A stretch of DNA of 64,000 bases from Onchocerca volvulus (GCA_000499405.2 HG738138.1:4080368-4144367); one strand, 5' to 3'. Numbered from the stretch's first letter, positions 50,468 through 63,700 are shown. Numbers and translations are program-made. Notes: generated by a model not told the origin, from the letters alone.

Positions 50468-53400
50468 ACACTGATTACCATTGAGAAGATATGATTAAAC
50501 GAGTTATCCTTTGGCCTTTTCTCCGTTACTTACTGCTGTGATTGTATCGCCTTTGCATTTATGGTATGAAAATTACGGATAGATGAGGGCAGGGACGAGA
50601 AAAGATGAAAAGTGCGAAGGGAGGGGAGAGTGGAGTGGAGGAGTAGATGAAGGAGAGCGGTGTTGCTATTCGAACCAAAGTGATACTACTACTATCGTGA
50701 AATATTTTCACATCTTGCCATCTAATAAACATCTTGCAATCGAATAATCGATGACTTGAAAACTAGCAATTTAAGTTGCTTTTCATTTGCATTTATGTTT
50801 AATTAATTAATTGGACCAGTTTGGAAATTGTTTATTACCGGGTAGAAGTTGCTTTTCAGAATCTCTGAAAGCATGGTGACTTTTTTATTTATCATATTAT
50901 AGGGAATATAATTTCCTCATTTCAAGTTTTTTTATAGAATATTAAAAAAGAAAAAATAATAGTCCATTATGTTTATGAGCATTATGATCCCTTCGATTCA
51001 TCAAAATTTTTTATGAAATGTTAAAGTGCGGAGTATCACGAAATTTTTCTTTTCCCCATTTCCAATCATTTTCATTCTTGAATAAAACATCAAATTTATA
51101 GTGCTTCTTTGCAAAAGGGATAACTTATAAATAGATGTTGAATCTAACTTATCATTTCAAATTTTGTACTAATTTTCAAAGTGTCAGAGATAAAAGAAAC
51201 TTGTTTTCAAACAGTTGGTGATTAATTGAGATTTATTGGCCGAACAATAATGTTTCTAAACTCCGGCTGGAAGCATTTGAAGGTTGTAAAAGATTTGTTG
51301 TGGTATTCTGAAGCAGTCTAAAATTATGCCAGATTTTGAAGGGAGAATCAGAATCTCATATTCATTCTACCATATCCTGAATAACCAAATATATTAGAGT
51401 TGATGTAATCTGAGTGTTGCACGTGTGAATGTTTATTATCGAAATATGTTGAACTTAAAAAAAGAACTTCCCAAACATGTGTTTACAAAAGAAATCGGGT
51501 GAGCAAAGGAAGGCCATCGTAATTTTCGTCTCCTCCGCCACTCTTCCATTTTGCTTTCACTCAAACTGCTGTCAAACATTTCTATTTTCAACAGCCTGAT
51601 AATCGCAGGAATCCTGCATTTTACAGAGCAAGAATTGCGATTCATTTCATTTTTTTCTTTTTTTTTCTCATGAAACTTAATAAATTTTGAAAGAGTGGAG
51701 GAACTGAAACACGAATTATTTGCATATGATTCGTAAACTCCAAAATTGCATTTGTCTTTTGTTTTTGCATTCTCCACTTCTGATGATTTGGCCATTATTG
51801 GGATGATTTCGATATTACGAATATATATCATTTATCACTATTGGTTCGGACAATAAGTCGTTGGCGATGTGGGCATTCTCGATTATTATTCCTGTGTAAA
51901 TGCCACTCTTATGCGCCACAAATTCTTTTTATATGTTTGAAATGCTTTATCAATCTTAAATGAAAGGAAGGGATGGATGCAGCTTCGGTAATTAAACTTG
52001 CACAAAATATTCCTCCATTTGGAGTTGGTATTTGATGTCTAAACATTTCAAATGCATCATATGCGAATTTACATAAACATTGGTAATTAATTTTAAACCT
52101 ACTTTTAATCAATATATTCTCATCTTTAATGTTACTATGAAAGAAATTAACAATTTGAATAACAAGACTATTTATATTACATATATTCAGTATAGGAGTT
52201 TACGAATGTTAGTACGATAACATCGCTAGATACGGTTGTGCAGTGGCTTGCGAAAGGTCTTATTTTGTTGATAGTTACTACCCATTTGTAATCTTTTGGA
52301 TAGTTTGATGTTTTGATGGTTCAGATTGCAGCAATAATCAGTAACATTTTTTTTCTCTTGTTTTTATTTGCTACACAATTTTTATTAAGTTGGAGTAGAT
52401 TTAGCGTGAGCGATATGGATTTTTATATTTAAAGTCGAAACAGTTGAATGAAATGGGAAAAAAAAAAAAAAGTTCATATTTATGCAGTTGAGATGGATGG
52501 ATCGCTGCTGATTTATTGCAGTGTATCTAATATCCTATCGTCGAACCGTAAAAAGTAGATGTAAAAGTGATTGCTTTTGACAGCAATAGACCCTATTGTT
52601 GTGTCTGTTAATGTTCGCATTAGCAGCAGCATTTTACTCATATAATCGATGTTTTGCTATTTAAGTGTATTATTTCGCAACGGAGAGTGCAACTCTGATA
52701 TCTGTGCAAAATTTTTCCCAACAGAGAATAATATATTCATGTTATGTATTGTTTGAATACAATTTTAAATTTTGTTTTCGAAAAAGCAAAGATCACATCT
52801 ATAAAAAAGAGCTACTTTCTCCTAGTGTCCGGAATCATTTGCTATGTCCTAATAGTGTTTTCTGTACTACAGAAATAAGATTATTATTTCTTCAATATAT
52901 TGTCAAACCACTGTGCCATACGCTTTCCACGGCATAACTTATTGAGAAAAAACTCCAATTCACTGATGAGATTTGATTTTATTAAGGTACGAAATTAGTT
53001 GGATTATTTTTGCATTATTTACATGCGTAGTATTTCTTTTATTGTAAGGACGATTCTTAAAGATCCTTTTTCCAATCTTTTAAAATCTTTTCAAAATTCC
53101 AATAGTCTTTTCACGATTTGATCCGGTACCATCAATTATGGTTACTAATTCCAGTGTTCATTCTTTTTCCTCGGTATCTTTCTGATGAATTTCTGGTGCT
53201 TCTACCCTTTAATCACCAAAATTAATTTTTAAGAACCTATTTGTCTCGTTACTTGATTTAGAATGAAAATCAATTTTTACTACTTGTTGGTTTGATAAGA
53301 AATGTTCATCGATTAAAAATAGTCCTGTTTTATATAATCTCTAAACCTTAAAAAAAAATCATTATTGATCTTTGGTGCCTTCTCTCTCTTGCTATAAACA

Positions 53401-55094
53401 AGCAGATCTTTTAACTGGATTCCTAAGGACACACTTAATGTTGTTGATATCAGTTTTCAGTCGAGATTCACATTATCTGTGCTTTATAACTGTTGGCAGT
53501 TTGTCAATCTGTTCATTTGGTTATTACTTCATTATTCACTTATAGTATTGCACGATTTTTTTTTTTGTGAATATTAAAGGTATTCTAGTCCATAGCATGA
53601 TAAATAAAGTCCAGAATTCGCATTTGCTTGGAAAAATAAGTGACACTAATATGTTTCCAGCGTGATCGAACGGGTGCGAAAAATTGGAAATAAAGTGGAA
53701 GCGGGGAGCAACGAAATAGATAATGATTAATATGTTGAATGAAAGAAGAATAATGTATTATTATATGATATGGTTTGGTAACAAAAAGCTTAGGGAAGTG
53801 AACGGTAGTCGAAAATCGATGATGATTCCAAGATAAGGATATAGAGAAAATTGCTAGGTTTACAGGAAAAAGGAAAGTTGAAGTTTGGATTTCAATCATC
53901 AAAATCAACGTGCATAAGAACAGGTGGATTGGGTAATAAAAATTTTCTCACCTTCTTCGATCTATGTAAGAATTGGCACCTGACATCAAATCTCCGTCCA
54001 ACTTCTCCGAAAACTTTTGATTTTCATGTAAAATACATATTTTTGTGCTTATATGGGTCTTGTCAAATAGGAATATGTTATGAATGTGATTCATGTTTTT
54101 ATGCTGTATGTAAGATTGGTTGTTTGTCATTTCAATTTCGTTTCAGATTGACTGCAAAGGTTGTGAGCAAAAGAAACAAAAGTTTTGATTCGGAAGAAAA
54201 CAGGTTGTAGTGTAGGATTTAAAGTTTAACTATATGGTTGTTATCTGGGACTAGTATTCCTAGATTAACTAGAATGTTTCGGAAGGGGAGCGTTTTTTTG
54301 TTATATAACTATTCTTTTCTACTTTTCTCCCGCAAAAATCAAAAGTTTGAAAACTTGAAAACAAAACAGCTCAGAAATATTCCGTTTTGCTGGAACTTTG
54401 ATACTGATTTATAATCTCTGCGACTGTCAAGTTGAACTAGACCACATGCTCTTTATTAGATGAATAGATGGGACAGAATGATCTTGCTTTTGCACTATAG
54501 CCTTCTTTGTGAAGACTAAACGCAACCGATGAGTTAGAAGCACTAAATTAAATAACCTTAAATCTGAATGGAATTAGATTGAGCTTGTTGTCTTCTCTTC
54601 CAATTTAAATTTGAATATCCTGCTATAGATCATTTGTCAGAGTTAGCTGTAATAATATGTTAACATTCTGTTTTCTTTTTTTTCCTCCAAGAAAGTTCTC
54701 TTTCATGGGGATGTATTGAATATTTTATTTTGTTCACTGTTGTTTTTCGCATGCTTCTTAGTTAAATAACACTGCGGAGTTGCTTGTTTATGCGCTTTTT
54801 TCATTTGTTTTTCAAGTTAACCAAACTTTCACCCTTAAAGAATAACAGCATTTTGCAAATGGTTGAAGAACTTGATGTCATATCACCGAATCAGTCAAAG
54901 GAAAAACTAATAATCATTTGAAAGACATCGTAGTGAGAAGCTATAGCTGCTCAAAGTGTTGTTTCTGTCCTTCCTTGTTGCAAGCTGAATTGTATCCTTT
55001 TTTTGAAATCGTACTTTCCAATAGTTCAACTAACGTTCGAATAATTTTGTTAAGGAATTCAAATTCTCTCATAATGTCTAGTTTATTAGAAGCT

Positions 55095-55192
55095 AATGAC
55101 ACATATTAAGGAATTCGATAAAATTCCTTCTTTTTATTTTAAAACTAAAATAAAAAGAAGGAATTTTATCGAATTCCTTAATACGTGTCATT
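55095..55192. repeat. Near-perfect foldback, 47-bp arms, 4-nt loop
   Basis: Arms 55095-55141 and 55146-55192 are reverse complements with one mismatch (55103 against 55184). The loop is AAAC. The arms contain GGAATTCGATAAAATTCC and an AT-rich inner part. No target-site duplication or transposase is apparent. Confidence 0.92.
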
Positions 55193-56256
55193 TTGGATAT
55201 TACTGCAGTATAGTATACTATCATTCTGTTTAGCTTTGGAAGTTTTTTCATTAAGAAAATTGTTTCTTTTTTTCGAAGAATTTCATATTTTTTGGTGAGA
55301 AGTTTTCTACTTTTTTACTAATTAATTTGGAACCGAAAATACAGTTGCTAGTATGAATTTTGCCAGTGAAGTAATTCACTTGTAACGGCATTATAATTCG
55401 AAACTTGTTCTTTCCTTCCGTGCCTTTTATTTTACTTTTCTGTCATCTTCAATTCCGAACAATTTTGCTGAATTTGTTTATAGTTGTCCGTGTGCTGACG
55501 GTGGTTTTATCAACGAAGATCATTTTTAGATAAGGGAAAAAGAGTAATAACTGCAATTGTTAGCTGAAAAGAACTAGTTATAATTATGTATACTGTCATA
55601 ATAACACCACGTTCGTTTTTTTAAAACTGAATTGATGGCAAGACGCTGTAGATTTTTTGTCTGCCTACATGTCTCATCTTCTGGATATTAGTTTAGAATA
55701 GAAGGATTGAAAGAGCTATGTTCAATGTGTGACCTCATTTCGGTAACATGCGAGTCACTGCACTGATGCCTTAGTACCTATATTTTCCAATCATACCACG
55801 ATGTAATCTGTCACACCCGTGACAGGTAAAAGTAACCTCATTTCGGAACATGCACACTTCGCCTGACCGGGTCCAGCTAGTCTATAAAAATAAAAATGTA
55901 AATGTTCGTTGTTCATTTTGACACAACGTTTCAAGTTCTTCACCGATTGATTTAAAATTTTGATACAACGTTGCATTCGAATACGGGCATGTTTTTATAT
56001 ACTTGTTATATACAACCATTTTGCAGGAAGTAGGCAAAGCAAATGAGTCTACTGACCACTGAGTCTAACTGAATCTACTGACCACATCTTCTTTGTCCTT
56101 GTATCCTTCATTATGCTCATTTTATTCACTGCAATCACTCTAATTTTGCGCCGTTGTTTCCACAGTAACAGTAAAAGATATTCGCTAACTTAGTATCTGC
56201 TTTTGCTAAATCACTATCAGAACAATGATGCAAGATGCTGACGGAGTAGAAAACAA

Positions 56257-56505
56257 GATTCATAGATGCACTGCAGCATTTCGTGATTGCTGCAATGCAT
56301 AGAAGCTTCCATCTACATGTTTGCGATGTTTCGAATTTTCTAGTTATCACGTAATGAGACTTAAATGTTTGGCATTTATAAAACAACAGCTGACATGCAT
56401 CCGATAATAAAAGGAATGGGAAACCAAAGAATGCACATAATTTTTTGAAAATTCGCCAGTTGCAGATTCCTCTCTCTTTGCCTTTTGAACCCAAAGAAGG
56501 ACTAT
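56257..56505. repeat. 249-bp dispersed repeat, copy B
   Basis: Exact match to 44002-44250, same orientation, about 12.3 kb away, including the hairpin near its 5' end. The right flank (for example CTGGAAAATCGATT, then GAGAGGATC and CGTATTCGATGAA) is related to the flank of copy A with many differences. Confidence 0.9.
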
Positions 56506-57566
56506 GTCTTTCAGTGAAACTGGAAAATCGATTTTCATACTAGAATGAGAGGATCAGAGATACCCTTAAATGAGTGCTTATTTTGGAAAACCGTATTCGA
56601 TGAACTGTGGTTTTTCTGGATGCTCTCAAGTCTAATAATATATTTTTTCCTAAGATTCTTCCCGAATATATATTTAGTTCCAAGCGTTTGAATAACTAAA
56701 AAATATCAAGTCGATATAATCTGCTTAGTGACATGTATTATGCACTATTCATGATTATGATATTATGTTAACATTGTACTGCTAAAAATGAGAACTTTAT
56801 TTATCCTTATCCCTTCAACTTCATTTATCTGGTTTGATTTGAATTTAGCTTTCACTAGTATTTAAAAGCAAAGCTTCATCGGAACTCTTTCATTAAAAGA
56901 GGTAAAGTTGAGAAGGAAAAAAAAAATTATTTCTTAATTTTCTGACCTAACAAGTTTCCTTTTCAAGATCTGTCTTCATGATATGTAAAAATGTAATTTT
57001 CCTAGAACGGTTAGAATTTCAATCATCAATTATATTATAAGAGGAATACGGCGATCGACTTTATCAAGATGGAGAAATAAGTATTCTGTTTGACAGTTCT
57101 GCTTCTGAAAGTAAACTAGCAAAACTCCTGTCATTTTTTTAGGCATTGTTATGCAACAAGAGATTTGCATTCAGTACATGATTGAGATTATTCAGTATGT
57201 TTCAATATCCTTCATTAGCAAACACGATTCTCCTAATTAAAATTCAAAATCAATGAAATGAAATACAAATTTGAAAACAAGTACAGATATGCCATTAGTC
57301 ACTTTTAAAAATTCGTGTTTTGTTATGTAAGCAGTTTAATCAGATTTCTTAAACACTTTTTATGAGTAAAAAATTATGAGACATCTTAAAATTTTTCACC
57401 AATATTAGGAATGATTGGGAGAATCATTAAGATCTGAACTAGAATTATTCCTCTGGATTTTGTTTCATACATAGAAATGATATGATATATCAGTACGATC
57501 GTTTTCTGTTCATTTAAAAATAGCTTATCCTTTTTTGTTGGACATAGATGAGCCTGCCGACAGTTT

Positions 57567-58154
57567 CAGTCGTCAAGCCATTTTATTTATCTGCTCATTG
57601 GTCGACTATCATTAGTTCGTGGTACTGACTCGACTGAGGGAACAAAGAAATGTGATTTTGTGGATACTAAGACTGCCCCATCTGTTATAATTATTGCACC
57701 ACAGACGGGAAATTTCATTAAAGATTTCGAAAAATTGGATTTTATAGGGAATAAGGCGAAAAAGTATGGAGAACAAAATTCCTGCAAGCAACAGTCATGG
57801 AATTCTTTTTTCCCTATTTAAATTCTGCATTTTACTAAGAAGGATTTTTTGATGATTAATTGGTCAAAAACCTTAGCAAAAATTACCACCTTGTTTATTG
57901 TTTGTTACATTCAAACGTCAATAAAATATGTTGATCGATTCTGTATCGAATCATTGAGAGATATCAAAATGCAAATTTTCTGCAGATCGGAAGTTTGAAC
58001 GCAGGCACAACGTTAATAGGAATACCAGCAAATTTTCATTGCCAGGAGGCCGTAAAGTTGAAGCCGTTTGCTGAGAACTGCGCAGAAATGGCCACTTCCG
58101 ACGTGGTTTGCGTTTCACTGTTTTTCCTATCCGTTCATACAGTTCTTTATGCCA
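57567..58154. other. Probable coding patch, strand unresolved
   Basis: Less AT-rich than its surroundings and open on both strands. Plus strand: after GACAGTTTCAG, about 85 open codons (GTDSTEGTKKCDFVDTKTAP, VIIIAPQTGNFIKDFEKLDF). Then after TTTTCTGCAG, exon 57986-58154 (IGSLNAGTTLIGIPANFHCQ, ending hydrophobic). Minus strand: a frame from about 58210 (LHEFLNDTPEKINNWHKELY, GKTVKRKPRRKWPF) to a donor at about 58011, joining in phase to an acceptor (GTTGCTTGCAG) and a frame ending with a stop at 57589-57587. The minus version has no ATG and no upstream acceptor. On the plus version I could not find an in-phase junction between the first patch and 57986. I do not recognise either protein. Confidence 0.4.
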
Positions 58155-58283
58155 GTTATTGATTTTTTCGGGTGTATCATTAAGAAATTCGTGCAAATTT
58201 CGTTTATGCAAATTTTGATTATCGAAGAGTTACCTAAAACACTTATGGTTTATTTCTCTATTTTGCTTCGTGTTGAGCTTCAG

Positions 58284-58348
58284 TAGGTTCATTCTTTGCC
58301 TTTGTTATCTCCTTTGCTATTCCTTTTTTTGGATTTTTGAGTCCGCTG
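58284..58348 (+). other. Possible hydrophobic exon upstream of the 58415 exon
   Basis: Between TGTTGAGCTTCAG and the strong donor GTAAGTAAT lies a 65-nt open exon reading GSFFAFVISFAIPFFGFLSP. It can join in phase to 57986-58154 upstream (donor GTTATT) and to 58415 downstream across a 66-nt intron. If it is used, the gene at 58418 would have an N-terminal membrane region and a different start. It could also be outron sequence. Confidence 0.3.
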
Positions 58349-58412
58349 GTAAGTAATATGGCTTATTCTTTTTACTGCAAGCAAATTCAGTTCTTTATTT
58401 ATCCTGAACTCT

Positions 58413-58414
58413 AG
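58413..58414 (+). promoter_or_regulatory. 3' splice acceptor just before the ATG of the last gene
   Basis: GAACTCTAG is followed by GTA and then the ATG, the same three-base leader seen at the CSN8-like gene. It could be a trans-splice site, or a cis acceptor for the upstream hydrophobic exon. Confidence 0.4.
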
Positions 58415-58417
58415 GTA

Positions 58418-60726
58418 ATGGAAGCAGACAGCGGATTTGTGCGCAACGTACGGTCTCCTGGCTCATCAGATCTCGTCATCAAGGTTAACGGGAAGGACGT
58501 GAACAGATATGACGAAGAACCGGAAGAGAGTATGATTTTTGATTTTCCCAATTTTTTTTTTTTATTTTCTTCACCTCATTCTTGTGAGCGTTTCTTTTTG
58601 AGATTAGTTATAAATTTACAATAATATGGAATTTTCCACTTCGCCCTCTTCTCTTCAACTTATTCTTGACAGTTTACGGTTATCCTTCTCAAATTACTTG
58701 CTACCTGTAGAACGCTTGTGTATAACCGAGCCTCCTGTTAGGGATAGTCGTTTTATTTATTAGTAAGGTAAATATATCAGCCGTGAAATGCGCATTTGCA
58801 GTAGTTGGAGAAGGCTTGTTCTCTTTCGATGAAGATATGATGCCAGAAAAAGAAACGGGTAATTTAAATGAGCAGTCTGCAGTGTTAGATCTGTTTTGCG
58901 ATATGCAGTCCGATGGTTTGTTCTTCATTCATTCTTTTTTCAAATTTAAGAATTTAAAAGTTGAAGTTATCAGAACTAATTATTTTCCAATTTTCGGTTT
59001 GTTGTACACTCTACATTATTCATTGTTTTATTTAGCCATACTTTAAATTTTGAAAAGGTTTTCGAAAGGATAACTGATGTTTATTCTGTGGAATACTACT
59101 GAATATAACTTTGTCATATTATGATTTGTTTCAGCTAGGCTTATGAGTAAGCATTTTCTAGCAAGGTGTCAACTCTCTTACGGCTGTAATGATTGTTGTT
59201 TGAAGAAATAACGCAATTTTTAAATGTTAAGCTTTACTTCATGTTTCACTACTCTATGATATACACCAAATTTTTCATCATCAGTGATAAGATGAATACT
59301 CTAAAAAGCCAATCATTACAGAAATCGAACTTATATAAGTTGGGGTTTTTAATAATGTGTGCATGGTCATAGGAATTTTCATGCATACATTACAACATAC
59401 TTTTATTCCTGAGTAATTTTAATTTACAGATTCTGGTAATTTTGATATGTCTCAGGCACATTTGACTTTTAGTGGAGGCGGTGCAGGTATGACTGCTAGA
59501 ATGAGACATTCTGAAAATCCTTGGGTTCAGGAGAAAAGTACGTACACTGGTTCATCTTCTACACCTTAATTTTTGTCATTTTCTGTAGTCTCATCGTTAC
59601 TACTGTCACATATGACAAAAACTAAGATTTAATAGAATCTGCATTGCATTTATGAAAACGGATTGTCTCTCCGATGATCTGTTAAAAAAAGAATTTTGCT
59701 GATTTGACATCTTCGTGCTCTGAAATTGGTAGTTCAAAAATATACTGGTTTAATTACTCTGAGATTTTAACTGCTGGCGTTCAGTTTTGTCATTGTTCCC
59801 ATGATTTCCAAGTCTTCAGATTCAGGATTGTCTGAAAAATCCGGAGAAATTTGAACAGATTTATATTTCAACTTTCAAGTTAAAGAAATACATATTTTTG
59901 TTCTGTTCAGTTGTTTCTAGAAAATTTCATGAGAATTTAACCGCAAGTTTTTTCTGATTTATAGATTTACATACAAGCTCAGTAGAATTGGAAGAAGGAG
60001 AACCGGAACCCATCAAAAGAACGGGTTCATTGGCATATGGTACCTCGCTTCCAATAACAATTCCTTCGGGTCGTTTTTGGCCACCACGCAATGCTGTTGA
60101 TAGCATTGAAGATAGGAAAATTCTTGATTTCGGTGAAGATCGTGAGTTGATTGACAAAACTGTAAGTTTTCGGCATTCACCGCACAATTTTCTTCTGCAG
60201 ATATTAATTGTTGATATCAGTCAAAATTATTCGTGATAGTTCTGTTTTTGTTGAAGCGTTCTAGCTGAAAAAAATTTTTGAGGTTTATAATAATATTGTC
60301 CTTATATTCATTGAATGATGACATATTCCTTCATCAAATAGTCAAGTTTCAAAACTAAATTCTTTAGATGATTATTCTGTGAAAGAGTATTCAGTTATTT
60401 CGAAATGAAACCGAAGTCATGAAGATTAACACAAAAAAAAAAATGAAGATATTCGCTACTTTTTGTCGAGTGTATGTTATGATCTATTTTTCTAGATTTT
60501 GCCTCAGCGCCCTCCAAAGGATCTCTATAGCGAGATGCGTGCCCAGGCTCGTTCAATTCAAGCGGTTGACGATCCGGAGCGTTTATTTGGCGAGCGTCCA
60601 TCACGACGTCGTTATCAAACGGGTGAGGGATGGGCCACATCTCAGGTAACTGTACCGCTGCAGACATTTCGTGAAGATGCTACTGCTGCGGTTGCTGCTG
60701 ACGTGGGAGAACAAACGTCATATTAA
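58418..60726 (+). CDS. Unrecognised acidic, disordered protein of about 234 residues
   Basis: I do not recognise this protein. Exons: 58418-58529, 58802-58858, 59430-59537, 59965-60161, 60496-60726; phases agree. The second exon could instead start further upstream (acceptors near 58782 or 58739 are also in frame). The sequence is hydrophilic with an acidic N-terminal half (NGKDVNRYDEEPEE, FSFDEDMMPEKE), a Gly patch (FSGGGAGMTARMRHSENPW), and a conserved-looking central block (RTGSLAYGTSLPITIPSGRF). The C terminus is Arg-rich (PQRPPKDLYSEMRAQA, RPSRRRYQTGEGW) and ends GEQTSY. No catalytic motif, signal peptide or membrane span is seen in this model. The last exon is GC-richer than its surroundings, which supports real coding sequence. 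It may be a regulatory or scaffold protein, but that is a guess. Confidence 0.75.
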
Positions 60727-63700
60727 TTCATGGCCCTCCATAGTTTTTTTTTTTTTTTTTTCTATTCTCTCTGTTAAGTGTTGAATGTTTATACTAATTA
60801 CAAAGTGTTGGAAGTTAACTTCATTTTATATTTCACTAATTCATTTTGTCCTTTATTTATGACAGGAAATGAAATTCATGTCTTTTCGAAAGCATTGAAG
60901 AAAAAGTCTTCCTTTCTTGAAACGTTTAAATAGAAATTTGAAATCTAAATTGGCGAGATTTCTTCCGAAGTCTTTGTGTATCGTAAAATGGTATAGTGGT
61001 GCATATGAACGAATTTGTAGTAAGGAGTGCAAATGATGCTGCTCTGTATTAATGCATGGCCAGAAGATTTCAGGAATTGTAAGATCCAAGAACATACAGG
61101 TCTGTAACTTCGTTGGTAATATTTCCGTTATGTTAGTTTTTTCGTAGCATTTCCCTGAATCATTTTATAGTCACTGGGCTAGGTTAAATGTGTGGTGTGA
61201 TCGAAAAACATGTTCTTGTTTCGCGAAATGCTGTAATTGTCTTATAATTTTATTGTTTTGGTTTTCACGGTTTTTGTTTCTTTTTGTTTTGCCGAACAGA
61301 TCGGTCAGACCCATCTATTTTTTTCTTCCGTAGATTTTTTTTAAAAAAAATTTTTACATATCTTGCTGTAATATTTCATTGGTGACTTCATTTTTCTTTT
61401 TTTAATACTCTAAATTTTCGTCTCCACACTTTATTTCTCTTCATTTGTTATTTCCCTTCACTTTGTTATTCACCAGGATTAGATTGCTATCCATTGTTTT
61501 TAACATTATTTCATTTCGACTTGCAAGTGTATAGGTTTATTTAAAAGCACAGATCAATGCTCCTATTATATTCGCTTGTACTTTTCTCCAATTTTCTCTT
61601 GTTTTGATTGATTTGGTGTTGGATTATATCAATTTTCCGTTTTTAAAAAATTATTCGCAATAAGCTTTAAAGTAATATGCATGAACACTTCCTCCATAAT
61701 TCGTTTCGTCCATAAATTCTTCCTAGAATAGTTTTTCATTGTGTTGTATTATTGTATGTATGTTAATGTATGTGTACTTCTATACGTCTATGTGTGCCTG
61801 GATGTATATTGGATAGTATTTGCGACTTAATTCTGTTTTGTCAGGATTTATTAGACTATTTATGCCGCTGGTACTAAATTGTGTTTGCATTTGGAGTTTT
61901 TAAAAGTAGTAATTGGTGTATTAGCGACATTATCTTTCAGAAATTATTTCGTTTTTCTTTGTTGCTATTGTTTTTTCGCATCACCAATCATCGGTAATGG
62001 ATCTGGCTTAGTTCGCATTGATCAGTGCAGTTCTTTGCAAAAAATATGAGATAATGCGCCGTCAAGGCGTTAAAGGGATGAAGTAAATTTGAAATGAATT
62101 TATGTCCCTAAGGTATTATCTCTAGATGCTGTGTTTGTTTCTGTTCCGTTTTCTAATGTTTGCGCATTTCTGATGTCCAGAAGGGTCCCAATTTATTCAC
62201 AAAGAAAACGTTGTATATGCCATTACAGTGAAACTTCAATTTCTGTTTGTTTCCTGATCTTAATTCTTGTGGGTTCATTTTTGAGTAATAAAAGTTCCTA
62301 ATAAATATCTTTGTTATCATAGTAATTTCTCTGTCGGTTATGTAACAATGACGCAATGATTAAAAATTCATGCGAAACAGTACAAGAAAGGGAGTTTCAT
62401 CGATGAAGTTCTTTATATTGTGGCACAGACGAACCTTGGTGAGAAAGATTTCAATGTTTGACGAAGGATTTATTCGTCTACGTCATTCGAATAAAGTCAG
62501 ATATTTATCACGACTGCAGTTGATCGCTTGGTTGCAGTAGAAATGGATCGAGTAATTGGACAGAATTGCGTGGATTGAGTGACTTGAGTAACTGGAGTGA
62601 AGAACTGATTGAGTTGAAACTGATTGGGAAAAATTGAATGACCGCCAGAATCTCTTTTTTATATCGATAGTCTTGGGCTTTATAGTGGGCGGTGGTTAAC
62701 AATATGTGAATTATACGAAAGGTTTGGCTATCAGAACAAAGAATAAGACAATGCTTACAATTTTAAACAATTCACAAAAGTTTTAACAGATCGGAAGATG
62801 AGGGAGAAAAGGCTTTTGTATCGAGGTATGGATAAATGATTTACCTGAGAAGTATAACAAATTTATGCTATACAAAATCGATTATATTTGTATAATAAAA
62901 CAATTCGGTTTTACCGATGTTTCATAAATGCCTAAGACTGAGAGAACTCTGAAATTTTACCTTTCAGAGCGAGTACTAAAATATAAAAGATTCGTAAAAA
63001 GCTATGATTAATTATATCATGTGCCGTATCTTTACGTGCTCAGGCTTTTTGGATATGAACTAAAATGTTTTCTAGAAATCAGCTGGTGTGCATCTATTTT
63101 CAGCGGATTTAAGCAGTGTGTGCTGAACTTACGCAGGCACTTAGGGGATCAAATATTTTGGTGCAGTTTAAAGGTTTAGTAGTGCATTTGGACCAATATG
63201 ACTGGAATGGATATTTTGTTCTGTTAATATTGGAAAGAATGATATCGACCATGATTGTATCATGATCCTATGAAAAATTATAATACTTGGTCAGGAATAG
63301 AATTTCGGGTTAGGGAGGAAACCTTAATTGGTTCAATATTAATTGGAATTTGCAGCACAATATTCATTTTTACGATTTTTTCAAACTAAATTCCGATTGA
63401 AAATCTAGGAAAAGCGAGAATTTGTGCTCAGATTACCTTTTTTTTTATCTCTTCTTTTCAAAATCGGATGGAAGCTCATACAATTTCTGATATGCTTAAA
63501 GCTAGGATACAAATTTTGCTGGGATGTAGAGTCAGTTTCCAAATTTTCAAGGCTTTCGAAATTTCGAGAAAAGTTTGTTGGATTTGCTATGGAATTTCAT
63601 TGCTTTCTAAACTGCAATTATTATGGTAAAAATCTTATGATGAAATGTACTTCAATCTAAATTCTGCAAATTTTCATATGAAATGGAAAAATTTCCTGTT

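Larger units (their letters stand above)
42617..57560. other. Gene-poor region of about 15 kb rich in simple repeats and foldback sequence
   Basis: No supportable exon chain on either strand. Frames of 90-120 codons (for example 43895-44239, 46127-46432, 49571-49918, 53851-54210, 56135-56494) are low-complexity, repeat-derived or without splice context. The region holds a 249-bp exact duplication, two long microsatellites, a 47-bp foldback and short direct repeats. It may be intergenic or introns of unlinked exons I could not identify. Confidence 0.45.

Noticed and set aside
50184..50481. Frames of Cys/Val and Thr/His repeats
   Set aside because: Direct translations of the (TG)n microsatellite.
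53851..54210. 119-codon plus-strand frame with several Cys
   Set aside because: Spans AT-rich sequence with no family motif, and a minus-strand frame overlaps it. No linked exons were found.
62044..62060. Short GCGCC/GGCGT inverted repeat resembling a terminator hairpin
   Set aside because: Only five base pairs, no T-run placed as in bacterial terminators, and the genome is clearly eukaryotic.
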